A DNA stretch of 64,000 nt. Origin: Lachnospiraceae bacterium MD308 (GTDB lineage: Bacteria > Bacillota > Clostridia > Lachnospirales > Lachnospiraceae). The position numbers and the translations under genes are program-made. Below, piece after piece: positions 43,987 to 54,366 of this stretch. Below the pieces are notes generated by a model. It was not told the origin of the DNA. It did no database searches and saw nothing but the letters and a program-made list of their open reading frames with translations. Every line of letters starts with the position of its first letter. The stretch's first letter is position 1. Location of the stretch: positions 25,595 through 89,594 of the forward strand of contig VIQU02000015.1 in assembly GCA_010206225.2 (NCBI GenBank). The letters are read 5' to 3'.

Positions 43987-44736
43987 ATGGCAAGAAGAAA
44001 AATTGTTGCAGGCAACTGGAAAATGAACAAGACTCCAAGCGAGGCAGTTGCTTTAGTAGAGGAATTGAAACCATTAGTAGCAAGCGAGGATGTGGATGTT
44101 GTATTCTGCGTTCCAGCTATTGACATCATTCCGGTTGTAGAGGCATGCAAGGGTTCGAATATTCAGGTTGGAGCTGAGAATATGTATTTTGAGGAGAGCG
44201 GAGCCTACACAGGAGAGATTTCTCCGGCAATGCTGGTGGATGCCGGTGTAAAATATGTTGTTCTTGGACATTCTGAGAGAAGAGAATATTTTGCTGAGAC
44301 AAGCGAGACTGTGAACAAGAAGATGTTAAAGGCATTTGAGCATGGTATTACACCGATCATGTGCTGCGGCGAGACATTAGAGCAGAGAGAGCAGGGTGTG
44401 ACCATGGACTTTATCCGTCAGCAGGTTAAGGTTGGTTTCTTAAATGTTACAGCAGATCAGGCAAAGGAAGCGGTTATCGCTTACGAGCCGATCTGGGCGA
44501 TCGGAACAGGCAAGACAGCTACAACAGAGCAGGCGGAAGAAGTATGCGCAGGAATTCGTGCATGTATCGCTGAGATTTATGATGATGCTACAGCAGCAGC
44601 AATCCGTATCCAGTACGGCGGTTCTGTGAATGCAGGAAATGCAGCAGAGTTATTTGCTCAGGCTGATATTGACGGCGGCCTTGTAGGCGGTGCTTCTTTG
44701 AAAGCAGATTTTGGCAAGATTGTAAATTACAAATAA
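43987..44736 (+). CDS. tpiA: Triosephosphate isomerase
   Basis: 249 residues from the ATG at 43987 (TTTGGAGGA upstream). Interconverts dihydroxyacetone phosphate and glyceraldehyde 3-phosphate. Substrate-binding [12 protein letters not shown], the catalytic His in [11 protein letters not shown], catalytic Glu in [15 protein letters not shown], and [16 protein letters not shown] are all present. Third of the glycolytic set. Confidence 0.97.
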   Translation: MARRKIVAGNWKMNKTPSEAVALVEELKPLVASEDVDVVFCVPAIDIIPVVEACKGSNIQVGAENMYFEESGAYTGEISPAMLVDAGVKYVVLGHSERREYFAETSETVNKKMLKAFEHGITPIMCCGETLEQREQGVTMDFIRQQVKVGFLNVTADQAKEAVIAYEPIWAIGTGKTATTEQAEEVCAGIRACIAEIYDDATAAAIRIQYGGSVNAGNAAELFAQADIDGGLVGGASLKADFGKIVNYK

Positions 44737-44770
44737 TATTGCAGCTTACTTTGCATACTATGACATGTGG

Positions 44771-44802
44771 AAGGCCGCCCGTTTTACCGGCGGCCTTTCT
44801 TC
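44771..44802 (+). terminator. Intrinsic terminator after tpiA
   Basis: AAGGCCGCC (44771-44779) pairs with GGCGGCCTT (44789-44797), followed by TTCTT. Confidence 0.88.
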
Positions 44803-44842
44803 AAGAGAAGTATGACTTTTGCTGTATTTGAGGTAATATGAT

Positions 44843-45661
44843 ATGCGTTATATGGAAATCCCGATACGGGCGGAGGGTTCCGGAGATTTAGTGAAGCTGG
44901 AAACTTATCTTTTAGATACGCCGACGGAAAAAATTATGATAAAGAAGCGGCCTATGATACTCATTTGTCCGGGCGGCGGTTATGAGAGATTAAGCTACCG
45001 GGAAGGAGAGCCGGTCGCCATTCGTTTTTTAAATCAGGGATATCATGCGTGTGTGCTGCGGTATTCGGTCGCGCCTGTAAGACATCCGGCGCAGCTCTTT
45101 GAGATTGCAGGCGCCATGAAGTTGATCCGTGACAATGCGGCGGACTGGCAGGTGGACACGGAAAAGATCATTCTTACAGGATTTTCGGCTGGAGCGCATC
45201 TGGCGGCATCGCTTGGAGTATTCTGGAATCGGGAGCGGCTTTGTGAAACACTTCATGTGACGGCACAGGAATTAAAGCCGGCGGGTATGATACTCTGCTA
45301 TCCTGTTATCACTTCCAAAAAGGGGCTTTCCCATGAAGGCAGCTTTGAGAATCTTTTAGGAGAGCGGTTTTCTGAGCTTTCAGAAGAATTGTCCATAGAA
45401 AAACAAGTGACAAAAGATACGCCTCCCTGCTTTATTTGGCACACACTTGATGACGCCACGGTTCCGGTGGAGAATTCATTTCTCATGGTATCAGCGTTAA
45501 AGCGTGCAGGTGTTCCGGCAGAGCTTCATGTATTTCCTAAGGGAGAGCATGGGCTCAGTCTGGCGGGAAAAACGGTGGAGAGGGCTGACGGAAGCGGTCT
45601 GAACGGACAGTGCGAGCAGTGGATGGGACTGGCTTTGACGTGGCTTAGAATGATATTGTAA
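44843..45661 (+). CDS. Alpha/beta hydrolase, esterase/lipase (acetyl-xylan-esterase-like)
   Basis: 272 residues, no signal peptide, so cytoplasmic. Oxyanion-hole region ILICPGGGYERLSYREGEP, nucleophile Ser in LTGFSAGAHLAAS, likely acid Asp in WHTLDDATVPVEN and His in FPKGEHGLSLA. This pattern is typical of BD-FAE-type and sugar-deacetylating esterases. It sits between tpiA and gpmI, after the tpiA terminator, with no obvious link to glycolysis; a role in removing acetyl groups from imported glycans is a guess. Confidence 0.85.
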   Translation: MRYMEIPIRAEGSGDLVKLETYLLDTPTEKIMIKKRPMILICPGGGYERLSYREGEPVAIRFLNQGYHACVLRYSVAPVRHPAQLFEIAGAMKLIRDNAADWQVDTEKIILTGFSAGAHLAASLGVFWNRERLCETLHVTAQELKPAGMILCYPVITSKKGLSHEGSFENLLGERFSELSEELSIEKQVTKDTPPCFIWHTLDDATVPVENSFLMVSALKRAGVPAELHVFPKGEHGLSLAGKTVERADGSGLNGQCEQWMGLALTWLRMIL

Positions 45662-45683
45662 AGTTTAAAGGAGATGGTATAAA

Positions 45684-47222
45684 ATGAGCAAGAAACCAAC
45701 GGTATTAATGATATTAGATGGTTATGGCCTGAATGATAAAGAGACCGGCAATGCAGTTTTGGAAGGTAAGACGCCGGTCATGGATCAATTGATGGCAGAG
45801 TGTCCGTTTGTCAAGGGGAATGCCAGCGGTCTGGCGGTAGGTCTTCCGGACGGACAGATGGGGAATTCTGAGGTAGGACATTTGAATATGGGTGCGGGAC
45901 GCATCGTATATCAGGATCTTACGAAGATTACCAAGGCGATTCAGGATGGCGACTTTTTTAAAAATAAAGCGCTTCTTTCGGCATGTGAGAATGCGAAAAA
46001 AAATGACAGTGCGCTTCATATGTACGGACTTGTGTCCGACGGCGGCGTGCACAGCCATAATACACACATTTACGGGCTTTTGGAACTGGCAAAGAGACAG
46101 GGGCTTAAGAAAGTGTATGTACACTGCTTCTTGGATGGGCGTGATACGCCTCCTGCATCCGGTAAAGAATACGTAGAAGAGTTGGTTGCCAAAATGGAAG
46201 AAATCGGCGTCGGTGAAGTGGCAACCGTCATGGGACGCTATTATGCTATGGACAGGGATAATCGCTGGGAGCGTGTAGAAAAGGCATACAGGGCTATGGT
46301 TTACGGAGAAGGCGAGCAGGCGGCAAGCGGTCCGGAAGGGATCCAAAACTCTTATGATAAGGATACGACAGACGAGTTCGTGCTTCCTACCGTTGTTATG
46401 AAGGACGGCGCTCCGGTCGCGACAATCAAGGACAATGACTCGATTATCTTCTTTAATTTCCGGCCTGACAGGGCAAGAGAGATTACAAGGACCTTCTGTG
46501 ACGATGGATTTACGGGATTTGAGAGGGAAAAGAGAATCGAGACTACTTATGTGTGCTTCACAGAATATGATGTGACGATACCAAACAAGCAGGTTGCATT
46601 TGTAAAAGAAGAGATAACCAATACCTTTGGAGAGTTCCTTGCAAAAAATGGTCTCAGGCAGGCGCGTCTTGCTGAGACAGAGAAGTACGCACACGTAACA
46701 TTTTTCTTTAACGGCGGCGTGGAAGAGCCGAACGAGGGAGAGGACAGAATCTTAGTCAATTCCCCGAAGGTTGCGACTTATGATTTAAAGCCTGAGATGA
46801 GTGCGTATGAAGTGTGCGATAAATTGACAGAAGCGATCAAGTCCGGAGATTACGATGTGATCATCATAAACTTTGCAAATCCAGATATGGTTGGACATAC
46901 CGGCGTTGAGTCGGCTGCCATCAAGGCGATCGAGGCGGTTGACGAGTGTGTAGGAAAGGCTGTGGAAGCAGTGAAGGAAGTGGGCGGACAGATGTTTATT
47001 TGTGCGGATCACGGCAATGCAGAGCAGCTCATTGACGATGAGACAGGAGAGCCGTTTACCGCCCATACAACGAATCCGGTGCCGTTTATCCTTGTGAATG
47101 CGGATCCGTCCTATAAGCTCAGAGAAGGCGGCTGTCTGGCAGATATTGCTCCGACGCTGATTGAGATGATGGGACTTACTCAGCCGGCAGAGATGACAGG
47201 AAAATCATTGATCGTGAGATAG
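45684..47222 (+). CDS. gpmI: 2,3-bisphosphoglycerate-independent phosphoglycerate mutase
   Basis: 512 residues. Interconverts 3- and 2-phosphoglycerate using two Mn ions. Metal-binding Asp in [11 protein letters not shown], phospho-Ser in [61 protein letters not shown] and the late metal sites [11 protein letters not shown] and [11 protein letters not shown]. Length and motifs match the alkaline-phosphatase-superfamily enzyme common in Clostridia. Ribosome site AAAGGAGATG. Confidence 0.97.
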   Translation: MSKKPTVLMILDGYGLNDKETGNAVLEGKTPVMDQLMAECPFVKGNASGLAVGLPDGQMGNSEVGHLNMGAGRIVYQDLTKITKAIQDGDFFKNKALLSACENAKKNDSALHMYGLVSDGGVHSHNTHIYGLLELAKRQGLKKVYVHCFLDGRDTPPASGKEYVEELVAKMEEIGVGEVATVMGRYYAMDRDNRWERVEKAYRAMVYGEGEQAASGPEGIQNSYDKDTTDEFVLPTVVMKDGAPVATIKDNDSIIFFNFRPDRAREITRTFCDDGFTGFEREKRIETTYVCFTEYDVTIPNKQVAFVKEEITNTFGEFLAKNGLRQARLAETEKYAHVTFFFNGGVEEPNEGEDRILVNSPKVATYDLKPEMSAYEVCDKLTEAIKSGDYDVIIINFANPDMVGHTGVESAAIKAIEAVDECVGKAVEAVKEVGGQMFICADHGNAEQLIDDETGEPFTAHTTNPVPFILVNADPSYKLREGGCLADIAPTLIEMMGLTQPAEMTGKSLIVR

Positions 47223-47248
47223 GCTGAAATTAAGGGAAAATATAAGAG

Positions 47249-47276
47249 GGCTGCCCGGCGGCGGGCAGTCTTTTTA
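47249..47276 (+). terminator. Intrinsic terminator after gpmI
   Basis: GGCTGCCCG (47249-47257) pairs with CGGGCAGTC (47262-47270), then TTTTT. Confidence 0.88.
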
Positions 47277-47353
47277 GGTTGCAGTGAACAGGAACCTTTT
47301 TGGCTGTAATGGAATGAACATGGAAAAGCTGGATAATATCTAAGGAGGAGCAG

Positions 47354-48022
47354 ATGAATATTTTAATTGTTGAGGATGATCCGGTCATTCGGCAGGAGCT
47401 TAAAATACTCCTTGAAAATTCACTGTATCATGCGGAGGCATTGGAACAATTTGACAGAGTAGATGCTTCGATTCTGGAAAGGAATCCCGACCTTGTACTC
47501 TTAGACTTGAATCTCCCGCAGGAGTCTGGTTTTGCTATCTGTACAAAGGTACGCGCAAAATCAGATGTGCCGATTATTTTTCTGACAAGCCGTACAGACT
47601 CTGTGGATGAGTTAAACGGAATATTAAAGGGCGGCGACGACTATATCACAAAGCCGTTTTATCCGCCGGTTCTGCTTGCGCGGATCGCGGTGGTCTTAAA
47701 GCGGACGAAAAGAGGGTTGGAAAAGCAAGTATCCGTACTTCGATATCAGGATGTGGAGCTCCATCTGGCAAAGGGATGTGTGAATTTTGAAGGTAAAAGC
47801 GTTGAGCTTACCAAAAATGAGATAAAGATTCTTCACTGTCTTTTTGGCAGACGGGGAGAAATCGTATCGAGAGCCGATCTGATCGAATATTTGTGGGATA
47901 ATCAGGTGTTTATTGATGACAACAGCCTAAGTGTCAATATGACGCGGCTCAGAAATAAGCTTGAGAGCATTGGCATTCACGATTTTATAGAGACGAAGCG
48001 GGGAATGGGGTATCGGATATGA
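47354..48022 (+). CDS. OmpR-family response regulator (BceR-like)
   Basis: 222 residues. Receiver domain: VEDDPVIRQEL, phospho-acceptor Asp in LVLLDLNLPQESGF, Lys in DDYITKPFYPPVLLAR. C-terminal winged helix: VELTKNEIKILHCLF and DNSLSVNMTRLRNKLESIG. The stop overlaps the next kinase by 4 nt (ATGA). Regulators of this type usually control BceAB-type transporters for peptide antibiotics, but no such transporter is next to it. Confidence 0.9.
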   Translation: MNILIVEDDPVIRQELKILLENSLYHAEALEQFDRVDASILERNPDLVLLDLNLPQESGFAICTKVRAKSDVPIIFLTSRTDSVDELNGILKGGDDYITKPFYPPVLLARIAVVLKRTKRGLEKQVSVLRYQDVELHLAKGCVNFEGKSVELTKNEIKILHCLFGRRGEIVSRADLIEYLWDNQVFIDDNSLSVNMTRLRNKLESIGIHDFIETKRGMGYRI

Positions 48023-49041
48023 GGCTTGATGAATACATAAAGGACAGGCTGTTAGTCATAATCCTGCAGATATTCTGTTCGCTTGTACTTTTTGGGTTTT
48101 TATGCGCTACGGGATATCCTGCGGATTTTTGTGTTTTGATCGGAGGGTGTTGGATTATTGTTGCAGGTGTGTACTTTGGGACTGATTTCTGGAAGAGGAG
48201 AAACTATTTTCTAGAAATGTCCCGTTTATTGGAGCAGATGGATGCGCGCTACCTTCTGGGGGAGCTGATGCCGGATTCCCCGAGACTTGAGGATAGGCTT
48301 TATCGGGATATGATCCGTTTTTCCAATAAATCAGTCATAGAGCGGATTCATGCCATTGAAAAGGAGAAGAAAGAGTATCGGGAGTTTGTTGAGAGCTGGG
48401 TGCATGAGATAAAAGCGCCCATTACGGGTGTGTCTTTGATCTGTGAGAATCATAAGAATGAGATTACAAGACAGATTTGGACACAGAACCGGAAGATAGA
48501 GAATTATGTGGATATGGCTCTTTACTATGCCAGAGCGGATCATGTATATAAAGACTATATGATTCGGAAAACGGATCTATCGGATATTGTCACATCGGTA
48601 CTTTCTAGAAATAAATATTTTCTGATTCAGAATGATGTGCAGGCAGAGGTTCATTGCAATCATTCTGTCTATACGGACGAGAAATGGATCGCATTTATAG
48701 TGAACCAACTGATATTAAACAGTGTGAAGTATAAAAACGGAGAGGGCGAGAAGCTTTTCATCCGTACGGAGGAGAAGAAGGAAGGGGTTTGGCTTACCCT
48801 GCAGGATGACGGCATGGGGATAAAAAAGGAAGAGCTGCCCCGCGTCTTTGAGAAAGGTTTTACAGGCAGCAACGGACGGCAGACCGGCAGCGCTACAGGG
48901 ATGGGCCTGTATCTTTGCAGGGAATTGTGCGAGAAATTGGGGATAGAGATCGCTGTATTTTCGGAAGAATATAAAGGAACAGAGATGGTTTTAAAATTTC
49001 CGGTGGGAAAATATTATGCGAGAGAAGAAGGAATGTCGTGA
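48019..49041 (+). CDS. Intramembrane-sensing histidine kinase (BceS-like)
   Basis: 340 residues. Two membrane helices within the first 65 residues with almost no external loop, the mark of BceS-type kinases. Phospho-acceptor His in SWVHEIKAPITGVSLI, N box in VNQLILNSVKYKNG, G1 in LQDDGMGIKKEELPRVF and G2 in ATGMGLYLCREL. BceS kinases normally sense through the partner ABC transporter rather than directly; that partner is missing here, so it may be elsewhere or lost. Confidence 0.9.
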   Translation: MRLDEYIKDRLLVIILQIFCSLVLFGFLCATGYPADFCVLIGGCWIIVAGVYFGTDFWKRRNYFLEMSRLLEQMDARYLLGELMPDSPRLEDRLYRDMIRFSNKSVIERIHAIEKEKKEYREFVESWVHEIKAPITGVSLICENHKNEITRQIWTQNRKIENYVDMALYYARADHVYKDYMIRKTDLSDIVTSVLSRNKYFLIQNDVQAEVHCNHSVYTDEKWIAFIVNQLILNSVKYKNGEGEKLFIRTEEKKEGVWLTLQDDGMGIKKEELPRVFEKGFTGSNGRQTGSATGMGLYLCRELCEKLGIEIAVFSEEYKGTEMVLKFPVGKYYAREEGMS

Positions 49042-49190
49042 GTGGTATAAAATCAAGATGCCGCTGACGGTCATCAAAGGGAATGCGGAATTTTTGTCAG
49101 AACGCTGTATATCCGAATACAGGGAGAGGATTCCTTCTATCATGCAGATGAGCTGCAATAACTGCAAAAGGTTAGGGGAGAACAAGGCAA
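49016..49190 (+). pseudogene. Histidine-kinase HisKA remnant
   Basis: The frame starting at 49016 encodes MREKKECREWYKIKMPLTVI, then KGNAEFLSERCISEYRERI, which aligns with the HisKA dimerisation helix of VanS-type kinases (consensus H-E-L-K-T-P-L-T-V-I-K-G-N-A-E-L-L). The phospho-acceptor His position is Tyr (TAT, one base from CAT). No HATPase domain follows and the frame runs into the next gene. It is best read as a decayed piece of a second kinase. Confidence 0.55.
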
Positions 49191-49766
49191 ATGATAACAG
49201 AGTATAAAATATCAGACGGAAAACAGAATCTTTCCATCAGAGTTATCCGGTCCAGAAGAAAAAGCGTTGGTTTGGAAGTGAAGACGGATGGAAATATATT
49301 GGCGAGAATACCAGGGTATCTTACAGACGGGGAGCTTGAAAAATTTCTGGAGGAACACAAAGGATGGATATTAAAAAAGGTAAAGCTTCTTGAGGAAAGG
49401 CAGAAGGATATGGAGCCTTCGCGGGCATGTCCTGTCCGGGAGCTTCTGCCTGAGGATATCGTGAAGATAAAGAAGAGATTTTCGGAGCGCGTGCAGTACT
49501 ACAGCAGCCTGATGGGAGTTACGTACGAAAGGATCACGATCCGCAATCAGAAAACGAGATGGGGAAGCTGCAGTGCGAAAGGGAATCTCAACTTTAATTA
49601 CCAGCTTTACTATCTGCCAGAGGAACTTCTTGATTATGTAGTGGTGCATGAATTGGCCCACCGGAAACATATGAATCATTCGGCGGCATTCTGGGAGGAA
49701 GTAGGGCGGTATTACCCAGATTATAAAGAGGCCAGAAAGAGACTTAAGAAAATAGAGACAGAGTGA
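49191..49766 (+). CDS. YgjP-type (DUF45/M48-like) zinc metallopeptidase
   Basis: 191 residues. The family core is clear: RSRRKSVGLEVKTDG, RWGSCSAKGNLNFNYQLYYL (in part), VVVHELAHRKHMNHSAAFW with the zinc HExxH, and the C-terminal RYYPDYKEARKRLKK. These are small predicted cytosolic peptidases, sometimes linked to restriction or protein-tag systems; the substrate is unknown. It begins inside the kinase remnant. Confidence 0.88.
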   Translation: MITEYKISDGKQNLSIRVIRSRRKSVGLEVKTDGNILARIPGYLTDGELEKFLEEHKGWILKKVKLLEERQKDMEPSRACPVRELLPEDIVKIKKRFSERVQYYSSLMGVTYERITIRNQKTRWGSCSAKGNLNFNYQLYYLPEELLDYVVVHELAHRKHMNHSAAFWEEVGRYYPDYKEARKRLKKIETE

Positions 49767-49804
49767 GAATAAAAGAGAGATGAATCTGGAATCCAAAGCC
49801 TGAT

Positions 49805-49850
49805 AAAGCGGCGATTTCCCTGATTTTTACAGGGAGTTCGCCGCTTTTAC
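49805..49850. terminator. Bidirectional terminator between convergent genes
   Basis: AAAGCGGCGATTTCCCTG (49805-49822) pairs with CAGGGAGTTCGCCGCTTT (49830-49847), 18 positions with two mismatches, A/T-rich edges on both sides. It serves the metallopeptidase gene on plus and the large activase gene on minus. Confidence 0.85.
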
Positions 49851-49879
49851 GGCTATGTGACTAAGCCCTATATGTATTG

Positions 49880-52800
49880 TTAACCTTGCGCTTTATGCGC
49901 CGTAGACAGCATAAGCTTAATACGGTTGAGCTGGTTTACTTCGCTGGCTCCAGGATCGAAATCGATCGCCACGATATTTGACTGTGGGTAGTGTCTGCGA
50001 AGCTCCTTAATGACTCCTTTGCCTACCACGTGGTTCGGCAGGCAGGCAAACGGCTGGGTGCATACGATATTGGGCGCTCCGCTATGTATCAGCTCCAGCA
50101 TCTCTCCGGTAAGGAACCATCCCTCACCGGTCTGATTGCCGAGAGAGACGATTTCGGAAGCCATGCGGCCAAGTTCTTCAATCTTTGCCGGAGGATCAAA
50201 GTGTCGGCTCTTTTTAAAGGCATCTGTCGCAGGCTTTCTGAGCCACTCGATCAGACGGATCCCAAGGTTTCCAATCCGTGCCTTTGATTTCGCAAAGCCA
50301 AGCTTTTCTGTCTTAAAGTTCTGGTTGTAGAAGGAGTAGAGAAGGAAGTCCAAAAGGTCCGGTACAACCGCTTCGGCGCCTTCGTTTTCCAGCAGTTCAA
50401 CAAGATAATTATTGGCGGCAGGGAGGAATTTTACAAGAATCTCCCCGACAACGCCTACCCGTGGTTTTTTTATGTCTAAAAGTTCTATGTTATTGTCAAA
50501 GTCTGCAATGATATCCTGGCAGAGCTTTTTAAACCGATGTCTTGAGGGGTATCCATCGGATACGAATTTCTGGCAGACCTTTTTCCACTTCTCATGCATC
50601 GCATTGACAGAACCGGGGATTGCCTCATAAGGACGCAGCCGATAGACGCATTTCATAAAGATATCGCCGAACACGACACCGTACAGTCCCCGAATAATAA
50701 GAGTCGGCGTCAGCTTAAAGCCTGGGTTTTCCTCAAGTCCGCTCAAATTGATGGAGATAACAGGAATATGGGGATAACCAGCTTTCTTGAGCGCGCGCCG
50801 GATGAATCCTATGTAATTTGACGCACGGCATCCTCCGCCGGTCTGACTTATGATGACAGCAATCCTGTCTGTATCGTACCTGCCTGACAGGATGGCATCC
50901 ATAATTTGACCAACCACCATCAAAGACGGATAACATGCGTCGTTATTGACATATTTTAATCCTACATCGACTGCTCGTTTATTGTCATTGGGAAGCACCT
51001 GAAGGCAATAGCCGGAGGCATTAAACGCCGGTTCCAGAATCTCAAAATGAATCGGAGACATCTGGGGGCAGAGGATGGTATAGTTTTTACGCATTCCCTT
51101 TGTAAAGACGACTTTCTCGATGGAGGAAGGCTGTATCTGTCGGGCTTCTTTTTTTTGCTCCCGTACACGGATGGCGGCAAGGAGCGAGCGGATACGAATC
51201 CTTGCTGCTCCAAGATTATTTACCTCGTCAATTTTCAAAGAGGTATAGATCTTACCGGATTGATTCAAAATATCAGCTGTCTGGTCAGTGGTAACGGCAT
51301 CCAGACCGCACCCGAAGGAATTAAGCTGGATGAAGTCAAGGTTTTCCGTAGTCTTCACGTAGTTCGCCGCGGCATAGAGACGGGAATGGTACATCCACTG
51401 ATCCATTACATTGATGGGACGCTCTACCGGATTCAAGTGCGAGACAGAATCTTCTGTCAGCACAGCGATATTGTAGGAATTAATAAGCTCCGGCAAACCG
51501 TGGTTGACTTCCGGATCGATGTGATAAGGGCGGCCGGCCAGGACGATTCCTCTGTTTTTTGTCTCTTCTAAGAATTTTATCGTCTCTTCGCCTTTTTTCT
51601 GCATATCCCTGCGGCAGTCTGAAAGCTCGGTCCATGCTGCGTGGGCGGCAGACTTTATCTCCTTCTCATCAATGCCAAATTTCCCGGAAAGCTCTTCTGC
51701 AAGCCGGCAGGAGATTGTCTCTTCGCTTTGCAGGGAGAGGAATGGATGGATAAAATCAACCTCGCCGTTTATAATCGCATCAATGTTATTCTTAATATTT
51801 TCAGGATAGGACGTAACGATCGGGCAATTGTAGCAGTTGTTGGCATCGGCAAATTCTTTTCTCTCATAAGGAATACTCGGATAAAAGATCCGCTTTACTC
51901 CCTGATTGATCAGCCACTGTACATGGCCGTGAGCCAGCTTTGCCGGATAGCATTCGGATTCACTCGGGATAGACTCAATGCCCAGTTCATAGATCTTGCG
52001 TGTAGAAACCGGCGAGAGAAGAACCCGGAATCCCAGCGTATGGAAGAAAGTGAACCAGAACGGATAATTCTCGTACATATTGAGAACCCTCGGGATGCCG
52101 ATGACGCCCCGTTCTGCATCCTTTTCCTCCAGCGGCTGATAGCCGAAATACCGGTTCAGCTTGTATTCAAACAGGTTCGGCAGCTTGTTGGTATTCTTCT
52201 CCTTGCCAAGCCCCCGCTCGCAGCGGTTTCCGGTGATGAACTTACGTCCTCCGCTGAAATGGTTAATCGTAAGACGGCAGGTATTGGTACAGCCCCGGCA
52301 CTTTGTCATGGATGTGGAGTATTCAAGCGCTTCAATATCTTCGATGGAGAGCATGGTTGTCCCTTCCCCGGCTAAGCAGCGCTCTCTTGCAATCAGGGCA
52401 GCGCCGAAAGCTCCCATGATACCGGCGATATCCGGGCGGATGGCCTCGCAGCCCGCGATTTTTTCAAAGCTGCGCAGTACGGCGTTGTTATAAAAGGTGC
52501 CGCCCTGCACAACGATATGTTCTCCGAGTTCTGACGCGTCAGAAACCTTGATAACTTTGAACAATGCGTTTTTTATGACAGAGTAAGCAAGTCCGGCAGA
52601 GATGTCGGAAACTTCTGCCCCCTCCTTTTGCGCCTGCTTTACCTTCGAGTTCATAAAAACGGTACAGCGGGTGCCAAGATCGATCGGATTGTGTGCAAAC
52701 AACGCCTCATGCGCAAAATCTTCTACCGAATAATTCAAGGACTTCGCAAAGGTTTCAATGAAAGAACCGCAGCCAGAAGAGCAGGCTTCATTGAGCTGAA

Positions 52801-54121
52801 CACTGTCAACGGTATGATTTTTGATCTTAATACACTTCATGTCTTGTCCGCCGATATCAAGAATGCAGTCAACGTCCGGCTCAAAAAAGGACGCGGCGTA
52901 ATAATGTGCAACCGTCTCAACCTCCCCTTCATCCAAAAGAAGGGCAGATTTAACAAGAGCTTCCCCGTATCCGGTAGAACAGGAGTGGACGATGCTGACA
53001 CCCTCCGGAAGCTTGCGGTAAATGTCTTTGATAGCGCTTATGGTAGTACCGAGCGGATCCCCCTCATTGTTGTGATAGAAGGAATAAAGAAGGGTTCCGT
53101 CATCGCCCACCAAGGCGGCTTTTGTTGTAGTAGAACCGGCATCGATTCCGAGGAAAGCGTGTCCGCGGTAGCTTTCTAAGTCCTTTACCGGAACCTGATG
53201 CTTGTTATGCCGTTTGGTGAATGCGTGAAAATCCTTTTCTGTCTTAAAGAGCGGCTCCATTCGGTCAACCTCAAATTCCATCTTGATCTTGCCCTCAAGA
53301 CGTTTTTGCATTTCCCGGAGGGATACATGCAGGTTTCTCTGAGAATTCAGCGCGGAACCGATAGCGGCAAACAGATGGGAATGATGGGGTGCGATCGTGT
53401 GTTCGTCATCCAGTTTGAGCGTTCTGATAAATGCTTCTTTCAGTTCCGACAGGAAATGAAGCGGTCCGCCTAAGAACGCCACGTGTCCCCGAATGGGTTT
53501 TCCGCAGGCAAGCCCGCTGATCGTCTGGTTTACCACTGCCTGAAAGATGGAGGCCGCCAAATCTTCCTTTGACGCCCCTTCGTTGATCAAAGGCTGGATA
53601 TCGGATTTTGCGAATACCCCGCACCTTGCGGCGATCGAATAGAGCGCATGATAATTTTTTGCATATTCATTGAGACCGGAGGCATCTGTCTGCAGAAGAG
53701 ATGCCATCTGATCAATGAAGGAGCCGGTCCCCCCGGCGCACACACCGTTCATACGCTGTTCCACATTGCCTCCCTCAAAGTAGATGATCTTTGCGTCCTC
53801 GCCGCCGAGCTCGATGGCCACATCCGTCTGAGGCGCATAATCCTGAAGCGCCGTAGAGACAGCGATAACTTCCTGTACGAAAGGTACGTCTAAATGTTTA
53901 GACAGAGACAGCCCGCCGGAGCCGGTAATGATCGGCGAGGCATAGATGGCTCCAAGTTTATAAGTCGCCCGTCCCAGAAGGTCGGACAGCGTTTCCTGTA
54001 TATTGGCGAAATGACGCTCATAGTCGGAAAAAACAACATCGTTCTGTTCATCTAAAATTGCAATCTTTACAGTAGTAGAGCCTATATCAATGCCTAGTGT
54101 ATAGCTTTCTTTCTTTGCCAT
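49880..54121 (-). CDS. Giant 2-hydroxyacyl-CoA-dehydratase activase fusion protein
   Basis: 1413 residues from the ATG at 54121 (TAAAGGAGTG upstream; the frame is open to 54199 but that would precede the promoter). Two tandem BcrAD/BadF ATPase domains each begin with an ASKHA phosphate loop ([16 protein letters not shown] near residue 8; [17 protein letters not shown] near 325). A Cys-rich segment, [10 protein letters not shown], lies near 625, then a DUF2229-type region and a C-terminal half resembling dehydratase/HgdB-type subunits ([45 protein letters not shown]). Activases use ATP to push an electron onto a dehydratase cluster. The substrate of this widespread clostridial fusion is unknown. 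Confidence 0.85.
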   Translation of the reverse strand: MAKKESYTLGIDIGSTTVKIAILDEQNDVVFSDYERHFANIQETLSDLLGRATYKLGAIYASPIITGSGGLSLSKHLDVPFVQEVIAVSTALQDYAPQTDVAIELGGEDAKIIYFEGGNVEQRMNGVCAGGTGSFIDQMASLLQTDASGLNEYAKNYHALYSIAARCGVFAKSDIQPLINEGASKEDLAASIFQAVVNQTISGLACGKPIRGHVAFLGGPLHFLSELKEAFIRTLKLDDEHTIAPHHSHLFAAIGSALNSQRNLHVSLREMQKRLEGKIKMEFEVDRMEPLFKTEKDFHAFTKRHNKHQVPVKDLESYRGHAFLGIDAGSTTTKAALVGDDGTLLYSFYHNNEGDPLGTTISAIKDIYRKLPEGVSIVHSCSTGYGEALVKSALLLDEGEVETVAHYYAASFFEPDVDCILDIGGQDMKCIKIKNHTVDSVQLNEACSSGCGSFIETFAKSLNYSVEDFAHEALFAHNPIDLGTRCTVFMNSKVKQAQKEGAEVSDISAGLAYSVIKNALFKVIKVSDASELGEHIVVQGGTFYNNAVLRSFEKIAGCEAIRPDIAGIMGAFGAALIARERCLAGEGTTMLSIEDIEALEYSTSMTKCRGCTNTCRLTINHFSGGRKFITGNRCERGLGKEKNTNKLPNLFEYKLNRYFGYQPLEEKDAERGVIGIPRVLNMYENYPFWFTFFHTLGFRVLLSPVSTRKIYELGIESIPSESECYPAKLAHGHVQWLINQGVKRIFYPSIPYERKEFADANNCYNCPIVTSYPENIKNNIDAIINGEVDFIHPFLSLQSEETISCRLAEELSGKFGIDEKEIKSAAHAAWTELSDCRRDMQKKGEETIKFLEETKNRGIVLAGRPYHIDPEVNHGLPELINSYNIAVLTEDSVSHLNPVERPINVMDQWMYHSRLYAAANYVKTTENLDFIQLNSFGCGLDAVTTDQTADILNQSGKIYTSLKIDEVNNLGAARIRIRSLLAAIRVREQKKEARQIQPSSIEKVVFTKGMRKNYTILCPQMSPIHFEILEPAFNASGYCLQVLPNDNKRAVDVGLKYVNNDACYPSLMVVGQIMDAILSGRYDTDRIAVIISQTGGGCRASNYIGFIRRALKKAGYPHIPVISINLSGLEENPGFKLTPTLIIRGLYGVVFGDIFMKCVYRLRPYEAIPGSVNAMHEKWKKVCQKFVSDGYPSRHRFKKLCQDIIADFDNNIELLDIKKPRVGVVGEILVKFLPAANNYLVELLENEGAEAVVPDLLDFLLYSFYNQNFKTEKLGFAKSKARIGNLGIRLIEWLRKPATDAFKKSRHFDPPAKIEELGRMASEIVSLGNQTGEGWFLTGEMLELIHSGAPNIVCTQPFACLPNHVVGKGVIKELRRHYPQSNIVAIDFDPGASEVNQLNRIKLMLSTAHKAQG

Positions 54122-54174
54122 AAAATATAACACTCCTTTATCTATGTGTATGTGTGTTTTCCTATTAAATGTGT

Positions 54175-54225
54175 TTTTTGACTTTACAGCCGGTAACATT
54201 ATACGACAAAATTTTTGACTTTACA
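54175..54225. promoter_or_regulatory. Pair of 14-bp direct repeats around the activase promoter
   Basis: TTTTTGACTTTACA occurs at 54175-54188 and again at 54212-54225, 37 bp apart. On the minus strand one copy covers the -35 region and the other lies downstream of the transcription start, which fits a repressor contacting both. Confidence 0.55.
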
Positions 54226-54226
54226 A
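54198..54226 (-). promoter_or_regulatory. Promoter of the activase fusion gene
   Basis: TTGTAA (54226-54221) and a perfect TATAAT (54203-54198) on the minus strand with 17-bp spacing. Its position rules out the longer reading frame starting at 54199. Confidence 0.75.
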
Positions 54227-54278
54227 TTAATAAAATGTAATAAGAATATAAAAAACGTATGAAAGTTCCATGGTAGAA

Positions 54279-54307
54279 TTGACAAACACCAGTCAAACGG
54301 GTAAGAT
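54279..54307 (+). promoter_or_regulatory. Promoter of the rhomboid-like gene
   Basis: A perfect TTGACA (54279-54284), 17-bp spacer, TAAGAT (54302-54307). Confidence 0.75.
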
Positions 54308-54366
54308 GAATACAATGTATTTTTTTAAGAACAGTAAATTTATGGAAGTTTGAAGGAGTAGTTTTT

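Noticed and set aside
45714..46694. 326-codon minus-strand frame
   Set aside because: Antisense to gpmI, a strongly conserved enzyme; Cys/His/Arg-rich as expected from an antisense shadow.
51641..52375. 244-codon plus-strand frame
   Set aside because: Antisense to the activase fusion gene, no motif or ribosome site.
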